From positions 2,303 through 42,999 of the forward strand of contig JACQYK010000094.1 in the NCBI GenBank assembly GCA_016208255.1: a stretch of 40,697 bases of DNA, read 5' to 3'. Below, one piece after another: positions 15,558 through 23,714 of this stretch. The DNA comes from Deltaproteobacteria bacterium. Lineage in GTDB: Bacteria > Desulfobacterota > RBG-13-43-22. A program made the position numbers and the translations under genes. The notes under the pieces are model-generated. The model had not been told where the DNA came from. It made no database searches and was given only the letters and a program-made list of their open reading frames with translations. The stretch's first letter is position 1, and the number at the start of each line of letters is the position of its first letter.

Positions 15558-15637
15558 ACCGTCACGTCTTGTCAGGGACGTGACACCACCATGTATGAAA
15601 ATAGAGCACGTTGAGTGATGAGCCCTATTTTCGTACC
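15555..15637 (+). repeat. Dispersed double-hairpin repeat R1, copy 1
   Basis: TAAACCGTCACGTC with the perfect stem GTCACGTC/GACGTGAC (15561-15568, 15577-15584), then GAAAATAG.GC/GC.CTATTTTC as a second stem, ending CTATTTTCGTACC. It ends 16 nt before the start of the histidine kinase gene. Other copies: 26041-26123 (inverted), 34129-34218 and 39702-39785. Confidence 0.85.
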
Positions 15638-15653
15638 AAAGAAAAGGTTTGAA

Positions 15654-17471
15654 ATGACCGGGCTGTCCATCGACAAACCTATCAAGACCTTGCGGGAAGA
15701 AACTCGGGCCTTGCCGGTTCAGGATGATGCCTTTTGGGATCATCTGGCGGTGAATCTGAGGGAAACCTTTCTGCCTGATTTTCTAAACGAGATAGCTCAT
15801 AAGGTCGATGAGATTATCGAGATCGATCCGGACCTGGCCGAACAAGAGATCCTGACCAAAGTCACCGGATATATGGTAGCGTTCCTGGGGGCCTTGTCGG
15901 CCTCAATCAGAATTTACGATCCTAATACCGGCCAGATGCTTTCTTACGGATCTCATCCCTATCAGGAGGCCGCGCGGGCCACCTACATCCCCCTGGAAAA
16001 CACCATTGCCGGTGAAGTGATCAAGACAAAAAAAACCCGCCTGGTCCCCAGCATCCTGGGGGAACCCCGGTATCAGGATAAGGAAGTTATCATCCGCCGA
16101 GGGGCCCATTCTTTGATGGCCGTCCCTTTCGTCATCCCCCGCTTTTTCCCTCATGAGCGAGAAACCGTTGGTGTGATTCAGATCTACTATGCCGAGGAAG
16201 ATCGGTCTTTCTCGCCTCTCGACATCCAGATGGCCGAACTCATGGCCCGGAGGCTCAGTTTTGTCATCGCCCGGAAAAAGATCCTCTCCCTTTACAAGAT
16301 CAATGAGAAGAAGGAAGCCATTGTCCAAAGGATATTTCAGAAAATGGGGTCCCGGGAAGGGGTCAAGATGAAGGATGTCTTTAATCGGGTGGTTCCTGAG
16401 ATTAACGACATCATCAATGTTCAAAGCTGCGCCCTTTTTTCAGTTTCAGGGAATCTCGAGCAGGTGGTCCTGGAGGCCGGGTACCCTGAAACCTCCGGGT
16501 ATCATGGAATTGGCAAGAGTTTTTTAGTGAAAAGCGAACCGGCTTTTGAACTCGCCTTGGGACGGCGGGTCCTCACCGAGGAGTCTCCCTATGAAGTGGT
16601 GACTCCTTCCTATGTCCTGATCGTCGATCCGCAAAAAAGTCAAAAAATCTCCAATAACCTGAAGAGATTCGCAGCCAACCATAATATTAACTCCATTCTT
16701 TATATCCCGCTGGAAGTCGGTGAAGAGGTTACTCATTTCATGACCTTCGATGCCCTGGACCTGCGAAAAGGGTATAGCGAGTGGGAGATAGAGATCTTTC
16801 TCTTTTTAGGCCGGGAGCTTATGCAGGCCCAGAGAATGGAGCAGTTGGATGACACGCTCCATGATTTTAAGAACCCGGCCATTGCCATCGCCGGCTTCGC
16901 CAGAAGGCTGAAAACTATGCTGTCCCAGGAAATCCCGCTGAGAGAAAATGCCTCTATCAAGAAATACCTGGATATTCTGGTAGAGGAGACCAATCGGATG
17001 CAGGAGATGGCTTTAAGCATCCATCATGCCGGAAAAGAGCAGATCGTCAATTTGACCGAGATTCTAAAAAAGCGATTTGAGATCAACAAAGAAGTTATCA
17101 AAGAGATGTTTAAGACCAATGTAACCTTTCAGGAAGGGCCTTTTCAGGACCCCTTACCGGTGCGTTGTTATCCCATTCATCTCGAACGCATCATAGACAA
17201 CCTGCTCAATAACGCCACTAAAGCCATTCCTATGCAAGGGGGTTTGCTTTCCATAAATTCCTTTTCCGATAGGCAATGGGCCGGTGTCGAGATTGCCAAT
17301 ACCGGAAGAATATCCGAGGAGGATCGGCTCATGCTCCAGGAAGGAGAAAGCCGGGGCCGGGGGATCTATATCACTCATCGCCTGGTCCGATTGCTCAAAG
17401 GCCAAATCGAAGTCAACGTCGGGGAAAAATCAACTAGTATTATGGTGCGTTTTCCGATTGTTTTGGAATAA
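15654..17471 (+). CDS. GAF-domain sensor histidine kinase
   Basis: 605 residues from the ATG at 15654 (AAGG upstream; an earlier GTG at 15615 lies inside the repeat and is less likely). Two GAF-like sensor domains fill residues ~40-200 (SASIRIYDPNTGQMLSYGSH, HSLMAVPFVIPRF) and ~230-390. The dimerisation/phosphoacceptor helix is TLHDFKNPAIAIAGFARRL with the His. The ATPase domain has N box DNLLNNATKAIP, but G1 is IANTG instead of DxGxG, and G2 is ESRGRGIYITHRLV. No membrane segment is visible, so it is a soluble sensor. No adjacent response regulator. The altered G1 may lower ATP turnover. Confidence 0.92.
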   Translation: MTGLSIDKPIKTLREETRALPVQDDAFWDHLAVNLRETFLPDFLNEIAHKVDEIIEIDPDLAEQEILTKVTGYMVAFLGALSASIRIYDPNTGQMLSYGSHPYQEAARATYIPLENTIAGEVIKTKKTRLVPSILGEPRYQDKEVIIRRGAHSLMAVPFVIPRFFPHERETVGVIQIYYAEEDRSFSPLDIQMAELMARRLSFVIARKKILSLYKINEKKEAIVQRIFQKMGSREGVKMKDVFNRVVPEINDIINVQSCALFSVSGNLEQVVLEAGYPETSGYHGIGKSFLVKSEPAFELALGRRVLTEESPYEVVTPSYVLIVDPQKSQKISNNLKRFAANHNINSILYIPLEVGEEVTHFMTFDALDLRKGYSEWEIEIFLFLGRELMQAQRMEQLDDTLHDFKNPAIAIAGFARRLKTMLSQEIPLRENASIKKYLDILVEETNRMQEMALSIHHAGKEQIVNLTEILKKRFEINKEVIKEMFKTNVTFQEGPFQDPLPVRCYPIHLERIIDNLLNNATKAIPMQGGLLSINSFSDRQWAGVEIANTGRISEEDRLMLQEGESRGRGIYITHRLVRLLKGQIEVNVGEKSTSIMVRFPIVLE

Positions 17472-17573
17472 TGGGCTGGAGGGAATCCGGTTCCTATAAA
17501 ATGATTAACGGCAGAGCGTCAAAGGTATTCATTGTCCTATTCCCGGTTTTGTCAATTTGTATCAGTTTATCTT

Positions 17574-17857
17574 TTTGAAATTCAAATACTTATATTAGAC
17601 AGGATTTACAGGATTCCTTTGATTTTTGTGCCTTTCGACCTGTCAGCGGGCAAAAACGCTGACAAGCATGGGGAAGAAAGGCACAAAGCGAATCGTTCTG
17701 CGAATAGTCTTAATTTTCGCTGAAAGCGGATCGAGGTTGCTCTGGGTCGTCCGGAGCCTGAGCAAAGTACATGTAAATCCGTTCGGTCGGCTTTCCCGAC
17801 CTCAATAAAGGTTCCCTTGAGGGAACCGCTTAATCCTGTCGGATAATTTATTTTCAT
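17574..17857 (+). repeat. Dispersed repeat R2, copy A (284 bp)
   Basis: Begins TTGAAATTCAAATACTTATA and GACAGGATTTACAGGATTCC, contains GTGCCTTTC/GAAAGGCAC as a stem and GCGGATCGAGGTTGCTC, and ends TTAATCCTGTCGGATAA. The ends are imperfect inverted repeats (GACAGGATT/AATCCTGTC). Copy B at 20232-20440 is the same element in opposite orientation. The 17472-17885 interval holds no gene besides this element. Confidence 0.88.
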
Positions 17858-17885
17858 AAGACTAAAGTGTTACGTCAATTTAAGA

Positions 17886-18434
17886 TTAATTGGAAAGGGC
17901 TGATTTTTCTTCTTCAATAAACCGGGTCAATTCTTCTTCTTCCAGGAGAGGATGGACCTGTTTTCTGTCCATCTTGTAGTTCAAGCGGAAAATGGCCTCA
18001 TTGAGGTCTTCGAAATACATATACAATTCCGGATCCCTTTCCTCAGTCCGCAGCCACTGGATGAAAGGGACCAGAAAGCTGAAGTACCCCTGGACAGGGG
18101 TCCCGAAAGACAGCCACGTTTCCTTCTTGGGCAGGATTCCTTTTTGGACCAAAAACCCGATTCGTTCGAAAAAGCCCAGGAGTTCACCGGACCGGGTTTG
18201 AAGGGCCTTCATATCCGTCCGTTCCGTGGTCATCAGCCGCAGCCGGCATTTCCGCATTTCGGATGACTGGTAATAAAACTCCTGATGACCTAATTCCAAA
18301 ACCGCCATGGTCCTCCCCAGACCTTTTATGCGCCTTAAGATGACCCAGAGAAGAATAAAAAAGAAAAGGAAAACCAGGGAAAATCCGGTCTCGGGGATTA
18401 ACAGGGAATCCAAAATCATACTCATATCTTCCAT
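17886..18434 (-). CDS. Hypothetical single-pass membrane protein
   Basis: 182 residues. One N-terminal membrane helix (GFSLVFLFFFILLWVIL) followed by basic RRIK, so the rest is probably cytoplasmic. The soluble part is all-helical and charged, with a C-terminal acidic stretch (HPLLEEEELTRFIEEEKS). I recognise no family. It is flanked by repeat R2 on one side and the small oxygenase-fold gene on the other; no operon partner is evident. Confidence 0.72.
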   Translation of the reverse strand: MEDMSMILDSLLIPETGFSLVFLFFFILLWVILRRIKGLGRTMAVLELGHQEFYYQSSEMRKCRLRLMTTERTDMKALQTRSGELLGFFERIGFLVQKGILPKKETWLSFGTPVQGYFSFLVPFIQWLRTEERDPELYMYFEDLNEAIFRLNYKMDRKQVHPLLEEEELTRFIEEEKSALSN

Positions 18435-18604
18435 GATAGCACCTTAAGGCTGCCGATTTTTTTCGGGTTCTTTTCGTTTTCGCGTCGCCGGGTATTATTT
18501 TATACTTTTTACCTTGAAAAGCAAGTTTTTCAACTCCCGCAAGACAACCGAATTGAAGACCCTTCTTTTAATCCTAGAAAAATCCTTCCGCGGTCTTTTT
18601 TTCT

Positions 18605-18632
18605 TTGACAGCCGGGATAACATTAGGATAAA
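18605..18632 (+). promoter_or_regulatory. Sigma70-type promoter of the ABM-domain gene
   Basis: TTGACA (18605-18610), 16 nt, GATAAA (18627-18632), 36 nt before the start codon. Confidence 0.5.
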
Positions 18633-18667
18633 AGCAGGAAAAGAATAATTTGAAAAGGAGAATATTC

Positions 18668-18961
18668 ATGATATCCCTTATTGCCAAGATCCCGGTCAAA
18701 GAGGAAAAACTGAACGAAGCTATCGAAGCCTTCAAACAATTAATCACGGAAGTGGCCAAAGAGGAAGGAACCCTTTCCTATACCTTGAACGTCTCCAAAA
18801 AAGAACCTAATACCCTGGTGGTCCTGGAACGGTATAAAGACAAGGAGAGCCTGGGAGCCCATTCCTCAACTCCTCATTTTAAGGCCTTTTCAGCCAAAGC
18901 CGGTGAGTTTTTTGCCGGGAAAACGGAAATTACCATTATGGACGAATTGGCATCCATTTAG
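18668..18961 (+). CDS. Antibiotic biosynthesis monooxygenase (ABM)-fold protein
   Basis: 97 residues, a complete ABM dimeric alpha/beta-barrel unit: ISLIAKIPVKEEKLNEAIEAF, the EEGTLSYTLNVSKKEPNTLVV strand pair (in pieces), the LERYKDKESLGAHSSTPHF helix with conserved His, and the final TEITIMDEL strand. AAGGAG lies 7 nt before the ATG at 18668. Family members include quinone/heme-related oxygenases and many of unknown function; no cofactor site can be assigned here. Monocistronic. Confidence 0.9.
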   Translation: MISLIAKIPVKEEKLNEAIEAFKQLITEVAKEEGTLSYTLNVSKKEPNTLVVLERYKDKESLGAHSSTPHFKAFSAKAGEFFAGKTEITIMDELASI

Positions 18962-19016
18962 TCTTATCCAAGATATTTAAAGTTTATCAAGCCGGAGGAT
19001 TTACCAAGCCATATTG

Positions 19017-19131
19017 GGAGTGCCGGAGTACCGGAGTGTTGGAGTATTGGAAAACTGGAATGTCGGTAATTTGGCGAAGCGGACGGCTTTTTCAGACCAA
19101 TACTCCAATACTCCAATACTCCATTATTCCA
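19017..19131. repeat. Low-complexity inverted repeat GGAGTATTGG / CCAATACTCC
   Basis: GGAGTATTGG (19041-19050) is inverted as CCAATACTCC (19097-19106), with AATACTCC repeated three times. It lies at the convergent end of the ABM and tatC genes and may fold into a bidirectional transcription barrier. No T-run. Confidence 0.6.
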
Positions 19132-19873
19132 TCTCTTCTTTCGCACCTTCCTCTGTTTTTTTTCTACCGGTAAATCGTACGATCAGGATACTGCCTTCAA
19201 AAAGCAGGTATAGTGGAATGGCCAGAATGATCTGGGAAACGATGTCGGGTGGCGTAAGGACGGCGGCGATGATAAAGATGAGTAAAACGGCGACCCGTCT
19301 GTTCTTGGCCATCATCCGGGAATTGATGATCCCGGCCCGCCCCAAAAAATAAGCCAGGACCGGAAATTCAAAGACCAATCCGAAACCCAACAGCAGTTTC
19401 AGGCAAAAAGAAAGATACAGTTGAAGAGAGGGCAGGGCGCGGATATTTTCCGTGGAAAACCCAACCAGAAACCGAAAGCCAACGGGGAATATTACATAAT
19501 ATCCGAACAAAGCCCCGGCCGCGAATAAAAGAGTGGAAATAATTACAAAAGGCAGGACAAACTTTTTTTCCTTTTGATGCAATCCCGGGGCAACAAACAT
19601 CCACAATTCATAAAAAATAACCGGGGAGGCCAGCACGATACCGCCGATCAGGCTGGCCTTCAAATATATAAAAAAGGCCTCCGGCAAGGCGGTAAAGACC
19701 AGTTTGTCTCCCGGAGGCAGGACCTTGATCAAGGGTTGAACCAGCCAGGAAAAAATTTCAGCCGAGAAGGCATAGGCCGCTGCAAAGCCGATCCCGACGG
19801 CCCCGAAACAAATGATGAGTCGTTTCCGGAGCTCTGCCAGATGGGCGGTAAAGGGCATCTGAAGATCAGGCAT
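19124..19873 (-). CDS. tatC: Sec-independent (twin-arginine) translocase subunit TatC
   Basis: 249 residues with six membrane segments. Family motifs: HLAELRKRLIICF at the N-terminus, FTALPEAFFIYLKASLIGG, PVIFYELWMFVAPGLHQKEKKF, and the late FGLVFEFPVLAYFLGRAGI. TatC binds the RR signal peptide and forms the receptor for export of folded proteins. The start overlaps the end of tatA by 8 nt. The C-terminal tail is highly charged. Both tat genes are enclosed by inverted copies of repeat R2. Confidence 0.97.
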   Translation of the reverse strand: MPDLQMPFTAHLAELRKRLIICFGAVGIGFAAAYAFSAEIFSWLVQPLIKVLPPGDKLVFTALPEAFFIYLKASLIGGIVLASPVIFYELWMFVAPGLHQKEKKFVLPFVIISTLLFAAGALFGYYVIFPVGFRFLVGFSTENIRALPSLQLYLSFCLKLLLGFGLVFEFPVLAYFLGRAGIINSRMMAKNRRVAVLLIFIIAAVLTPPDIVSQIILAIPLYLLFEGSILIVRFTGRKKTEEGAKEEME

Positions 19874-20195
19874 CGGGGGCTTTCGTAGTTAGATCCGTTG
19901 GGTTTTCCGGGAAGGATTTGGCTTCGGTTTTTTCCGGATTTTTATCCTCCAGGGGAGGGGTGATCTCCGGCGGTTCAAGATACTGGGAGGGATCCACCAT
20001 ATCCTTGAAATTATTTTGGACGTCCTTCAGCTCTTCTCCAATATTCAGATTTTCTTTCAGCGCGTCAGCCGATTTTTTAAATTCCGCTAAAGCCCTTCCT
20101 ATGGATCGGGCCAGTTCCGGCAATTTTTTAGTGCCAAGAACTATTAAAGCAACCACCAGGATCAACAAAAATTCCGGCATCCCGATACCGAACAT
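19866..20195 (-). CDS. tatA: Twin-arginine translocase subunit TatA/TatB
   Basis: 109 residues from the ATG at 20195, which has GGAGGT 8 nt upstream. N-terminal helix MFGIGMPEFLLILVVALIVLG, hinge TKKLP, then the amphipathic helix ELARSIGRALAEFKKSAD. The tail is long and acidic/proline-rich (PPEITPPLEDKNPEKTEAK), longer than typical TatA and closer to TatB in length. Glu at position 8 (PEF) fits both. It overlaps tatC and forms the minimal Tat operon with it. Confidence 0.93.
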   Translation of the reverse strand: MFGIGMPEFLLILVVALIVLGTKKLPELARSIGRALAEFKKSADALKENLNIGEELKDVQNNFKDMVDPSQYLEPPEITPPLEDKNPEKTEAKSFPENPTDLTTKAPDA

Positions 20196-20231
20196 AGCCA
20201 CTACCTCCAAGAAGATGACACGTTACTCTTT

Positions 20232-20440
20232 ATGAAAAAAATGATCTGACAGGATTAACCGGATTTACATGTGCTTTGCTCAGGCTCCGGACGACCCTGA
20301 GCAACCTCGATCCGCTTTCTAAATTAAGACTACTCGCGGGACAGATTCGGTTTGTGCCTTTCCCTGCCTGCCAGCAGGCGGAAAGGCACAAAAATTAAAG
20401 GAATCCTGTAAATCCTGTCTAATAAAGTATTTAAATTTCA
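20232..20440 (-). repeat. Dispersed repeat R2, copy B (209 bp, inverted)
   Basis: Reverse complement of copy A: AAAGGAATCCTGTAAATCC, a GTGCCTTTCC/GGAAAGGCAC stem, GAGCAACCTCGATCCGC, and TGACAGGATTAACCGG. It lacks a ~50-bp hairpin segment that copy A has near its tail. It lies upstream of tatA and downstream of ccsB. Confidence 0.88.
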
Positions 20441-20509
20441 AAAAAACAAAATAGATATTCTAAAAATAACCAAGCAGCGGGCGATCCGGGCCGTCCGGTT
20501 TCTACCGGA

Positions 20510-21358
20510 TCAGGCCGCCCCGTAACTATGCAGCCCCGATAGAATAAAATTGACTCCGAAATAAGTAAAAAGCACACAGGCAAATCCAATGATCGAAAGC
20601 CAGGCGACGCGGGTCCCATGCCAGCCTTGCATCATCCGGGCATGCAACAAGGCGGCATAAAGCAGCCAGGTGATCAAAGACCAGGTTTCTTTGGGGTCCC
20701 AGCTCCAATAAGCTCCCCAGGCCGAGTAGGCCCAGATCGAACCGGTAGCAATACCCGCGGTCAGCAACAGAAAGCCGACCATGATCGTCTGGTAAATCAA
20801 GTCATCCAGCACCGGAATCCCGGGAAAATAAGACCGCAGGCCCGTGTCCGTTTTCTTTCCGGATTTGGGTTTTTTAATCAGATACATGATGCTGAGGCTG
20901 CAGGAGACGGCAAAAGCCGCATATCCCAGAAAACAGGTGATGACATGGGCAATCAGCCAGTTGCTCTGCAGGGCCGGCAGCAAAGGCTGGATGCGGGTAT
21001 TCATATTGGGAGAAAAAGAGGCATAGGCCATGGCCAGAAAAGCAAGGGGAGTGGCAAAGGCCCCGATGGTTCTGGAATTGGTTTTCCATTCAATCCAGAT
21101 ATAAATCAAGGCGATAGTCCAGGAAAAAAAGATCAGGGACTCATAGAGATTGGAAAGGGGGGCATGGCCGATCCCCATCTGATACGATTCAATCCAGCGA
21201 AGAATGATGGCCCCGGTCTGGATAAGAAAAACCGCCCGGATGACCCAGCCGGCAATTTGGCCGACCCCCTTCTTTTTAAAAATCAGGGCCACCAAATACA
21301 AAAGGGCTGAAAAAAAGTAGCCAAAAGTGACCCAACTCAACAACCAAGAACTGTTCAT
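20510..21358 (-). CDS. ccsB: System II cytochrome c biogenesis protein CcsB (CcsA/ResC-type)
   Basis: 282 residues, eight membrane segments. The heme-handling tryptophan-rich motif WGAYWSWDPKETWSLITWL is intact. Conserved histidines lie in GIGHAPLSNLYESL, NWLIAHVITCFLGYAAF and LHARMMQGWHGTRV. With ResB it exports heme and ligates it to CxxCH of apocytochromes on the outer face of the inner membrane. The start is 1 nt after the resB stop on the same strand. It implies c-type cytochromes encoded elsewhere. Confidence 0.95.
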   Translation of the reverse strand: MNSSWLLSWVTFGYFFSALLYLVALIFKKKGVGQIAGWVIRAVFLIQTGAIILRWIESYQMGIGHAPLSNLYESLIFFSWTIALIYIWIEWKTNSRTIGAFATPLAFLAMAYASFSPNMNTRIQPLLPALQSNWLIAHVITCFLGYAAFAVSCSLSIMYLIKKPKSGKKTDTGLRSYFPGIPVLDDLIYQTIMVGFLLLTAGIATGSIWAYSAWGAYWSWDPKETWSLITWLLYAALLHARMMQGWHGTRVAWLSIIGFACVLFTYFGVNFILSGLHSYGAA

Positions 21359-21359
21359 C

Positions 21360-22721
21360 TCAACTTCCCTGTACCTTTTCGGTTATTTGTTCCATCTTTA
21401 GGACAAAGGCCCTCCGGTTTTTGTGAGCCGTTCCGCCCATTAAGATTTCAATCCGCTCCCCTGATTTGGAACCTGTGTTCTCCCGGATCCAGACCCAAAC
21501 TTGTTGATGGGAAAAATAAAAAGTAATGATGAATCCTAAGAGCATCAAGGAGGCCCCGATCCAGATAAACCAGACTCCCGGGTCCCGGTTGACCTGAAAT
21601 CCAGAGACATACCGGGTTTTAATTTCCTTGATCGTCAATTGAAATTCTCCCAGACGGTTGCCGTGGAAAGCGGGGTGACGGGCCAGGATCCAACCCTTGT
21701 CGACTTCATCCGAATTATTAAAAAGGATCACGCCCAGGGCCGGCCCCAGATTACCCAGGTTGTTGGCATAGCGGACCGCCTCTAAGGCATAGGAGGTTCC
21801 GGGTACCTGGATTCTTTCCTCCATCCTGACCTCTAAATTGGATTCCTGTCCCCCTTTTTTTAAAATCAGTTCGATGGAGACGGGAATCTGATCCCAGGTG
21901 GATTGATAGAAGGTAATGCCTTTATAGGTAAAGGGATCATTGACCCGAACTTCGGCCCTCTCTTTTTCCCGTCCCTTCTCCCGGATACTCAGATCCGACC
22001 GGTATTCCTTGGGCATCTGATCGGGGTAAAAGGTCATGGTGAAGCGGTCCAGATGCACGGCAAAGCCTAATTCTCTAAGGGAGTGGGCACCCTTGATGAA
22101 AATTCGGTCTTTCTCTTCCCCTTCCATAAGTTCCAAAGACCCCTTAAAACCGAAAAGAGAACCGATGATGGCTCCAACAAAAATGACCAGGATGCTTAGA
22201 TGGACCAGATAGACCCCGAAGCGGCTGAAGCGGCCCTTCTCCAGAAAGAAGGCCGTTCCCTGAGGGGCCGGGAGGGCGACCGGTTTCCCAAATTGACGGG
22301 ACAACAGGGATTGGACCCAGGCCAGGGGATCCTGGGGCCGGTCCCGGAAAGTGAATTTCCGGTGGAAATAAAGGGTTTCAAATAAATGATTGGAGACGGA
22401 ACGGGAAGGGGCGGTGACCACCTTCCAGGTGGATGAAAACCGTTTAAGAGAACAGACTATCAGATTGGCGGTCAATAAAAGCAAAAGCCATTGAAACCAC
22501 CAGGAATGATACATATCCTGGAGTTGAAAAAAGCGGATCAGCTTACCGCTTACCGGGCTGTAATGCTGATCATAAAAAGCCAGGGATTCCCCTTGGGGTA
22601 GAATGGTCCCCAGGATAGAGATTACGGCCAGAGTAATAAGCAGGACCAGGGCCAGTTTGACCGAGGCGAAGAAAGCGACGATCTCAGACCCGATCCCCTT
22701 AGGGGGTTTTGTTTTAGGCAT
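21360..22721 (-). CDS. resB: System II cytochrome c biogenesis protein ResB
   Basis: 453 residues. Three N-terminal membrane helices (VKLALVLLITLAVISILGTI with the conserved Pro-Gln-Gly after it; WWFQWLLLLLTANLIVCSL; RFGVYLVHLSILVIFVGAIIG with the His), a large periplasmic domain containing NDPFTYKGITFYQSTWDQ, and a final helix (VWFIWIGASLMLLGFIITFY). First gene of the resB-ccsB operon, divergent from the BadF-type gene across a 182-bp gap. Confidence 0.95.
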   Translation of the reverse strand: MPKTKPPKGIGSEIVAFFASVKLALVLLITLAVISILGTILPQGESLAFYDQHYSPVSGKLIRFFQLQDMYHSWWFQWLLLLLTANLIVCSLKRFSSTWKVVTAPSRSVSNHLFETLYFHRKFTFRDRPQDPLAWVQSLLSRQFGKPVALPAPQGTAFFLEKGRFSRFGVYLVHLSILVIFVGAIIGSLFGFKGSLELMEGEEKDRIFIKGAHSLRELGFAVHLDRFTMTFYPDQMPKEYRSDLSIREKGREKERAEVRVNDPFTYKGITFYQSTWDQIPVSIELILKKGGQESNLEVRMEERIQVPGTSYALEAVRYANNLGNLGPALGVILFNNSDEVDKGWILARHPAFHGNRLGEFQLTIKEIKTRYVSGFQVNRDPGVWFIWIGASLMLLGFIITFYFSHQQVWVWIRENTGSKSGERIEILMGGTAHKNRRAFVLKMEQITEKVQGS

Positions 22722-22903
22722 TTTGGATAGCTACCATATCTGAAGGGAAGGAACAAGGCTTTTTCAATTCGTCTCCGTTAAATTTCCTTGACCTCCAATC
22801 CCTTTCTATTTTAAGTTCTTTATGTTAAAAATCAAGGTCTGTTCGATTGTTGGGGAATAAACCTAACGCCTCTAAAGAACCTTATACATTTTGGCCATAG
22901 TTG

Positions 22904-23683
22904 ATGACTGTTTCTAAACCTGTATTCGTGGGGATTGATATCGGGGCCTCAAGGGCCAAGGCTGTCGTCCTCGACGGGGATAAGAACCTCCTCGGTTTTG
23001 CCGTAGAAAAATCGGGTACCGATTTTCTGGCGGTGGCCGATCGCTGCCTGACCACCTCTCTGAAGATGGCCGGTGTGTCCCGAAATAATGTTGTTAAAGC
23101 GATTTCAACAGGATATGGACGAAATAATGTTTCTTTCACCCAGGAAACCAAAACCGAAATCGGATGCCATTCCAAGGGATGTTTTTTCTATTTCCCCTGG
23201 CCTATAACCATTATCGATATCGGGGGTCAGGACAATAAAATCATCAAGCTGGATGAAAAGGGCCGGCGGACCGGCTTTAAAATGAATCGAAAATGTGCTG
23301 CCGGAACCGGGGCCTTTCTGGAAGAAATGTCTCTGCGGCTGAATATCCCCATCGAGGAAATGGATGCACTGGCCCGCCAATCCCGGGAAATGGTCAAGTT
23401 GGGCAGTTTTTGTACGGTTTTTTCGGCCACGGAGGTCCTGGAAAATATCCGGCAGGGGAAAAAGGTCACGGATATCATCAAGGGGTTGTTTTTCTCCGTA
23501 ATCAAAAGGGTTCTGGAAATGGAGGCCCTGACCGAGAAGGTGGTCATGACCGGCGGTGTAGTGGCCCATAATCCTTTCCTGGTCACCATGACCGAAGAGA
23601 TCATCGGAAAAAAAATACTGGTGCCGCCGTACCCGCAGTTGACCGGGGCCATCGGGGCCGCTTTATACGCCATGGAAGACTGA
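22904..23683 (+). CDS. BadF/HgdC-type ATPase, activator of a dehydratase/reductase
   Basis: 259 residues from the ATG at 22904. ASKHA ATPase fold: phosphate loop VGIDIGASRAKAVV, second motif TIIDIGGQDNKII, adenosine motif VMTGGVVAHNPF. Two cysteines in KCAAGTGAFLEEM and GSFCTVFSATEVL are the ligands that hold one 4Fe-4S cluster between two subunits. ATP hydrolysis drives low-potential electron transfer to the partner protein, which is encoded 31 nt downstream. Related to E. coli YjiL, the activator of double-cubane proteins. Oxygen-sensitive chemistry is implied. Confidence 0.94.
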   Translation: MTVSKPVFVGIDIGASRAKAVVLDGDKNLLGFAVEKSGTDFLAVADRCLTTSLKMAGVSRNNVVKAISTGYGRNNVSFTQETKTEIGCHSKGCFFYFPWPITIIDIGGQDNKIIKLDEKGRRTGFKMNRKCAAGTGAFLEEMSLRLNIPIEEMDALARQSREMVKLGSFCTVFSATEVLENIRQGKKVTDIIKGLFFSVIKRVLEMEALTEKVVMTGGVVAHNPFLVTMTEEIIGKKILVPPYPQLTGAIGAALYAMED

Positions 23684-23714
23684 TACAATAATCTATTTTA
23701 AAGAAGGAGCGAAT

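Noticed and set aside
15615-15653. GTG/ATG at 15615-15620 as the start of the GAF histidine kinase
   Set aside because: These codons lie within repeat R1 and the added residues are repeat-encoded; the ATG at 15654 has its own AAGG site.
19097-19131. AATACTCC x3 as a CRISPR array
   Set aside because: Units are 8 bp and contiguous without spacers; it is a low-complexity inverted repeat. No cas genes are present.
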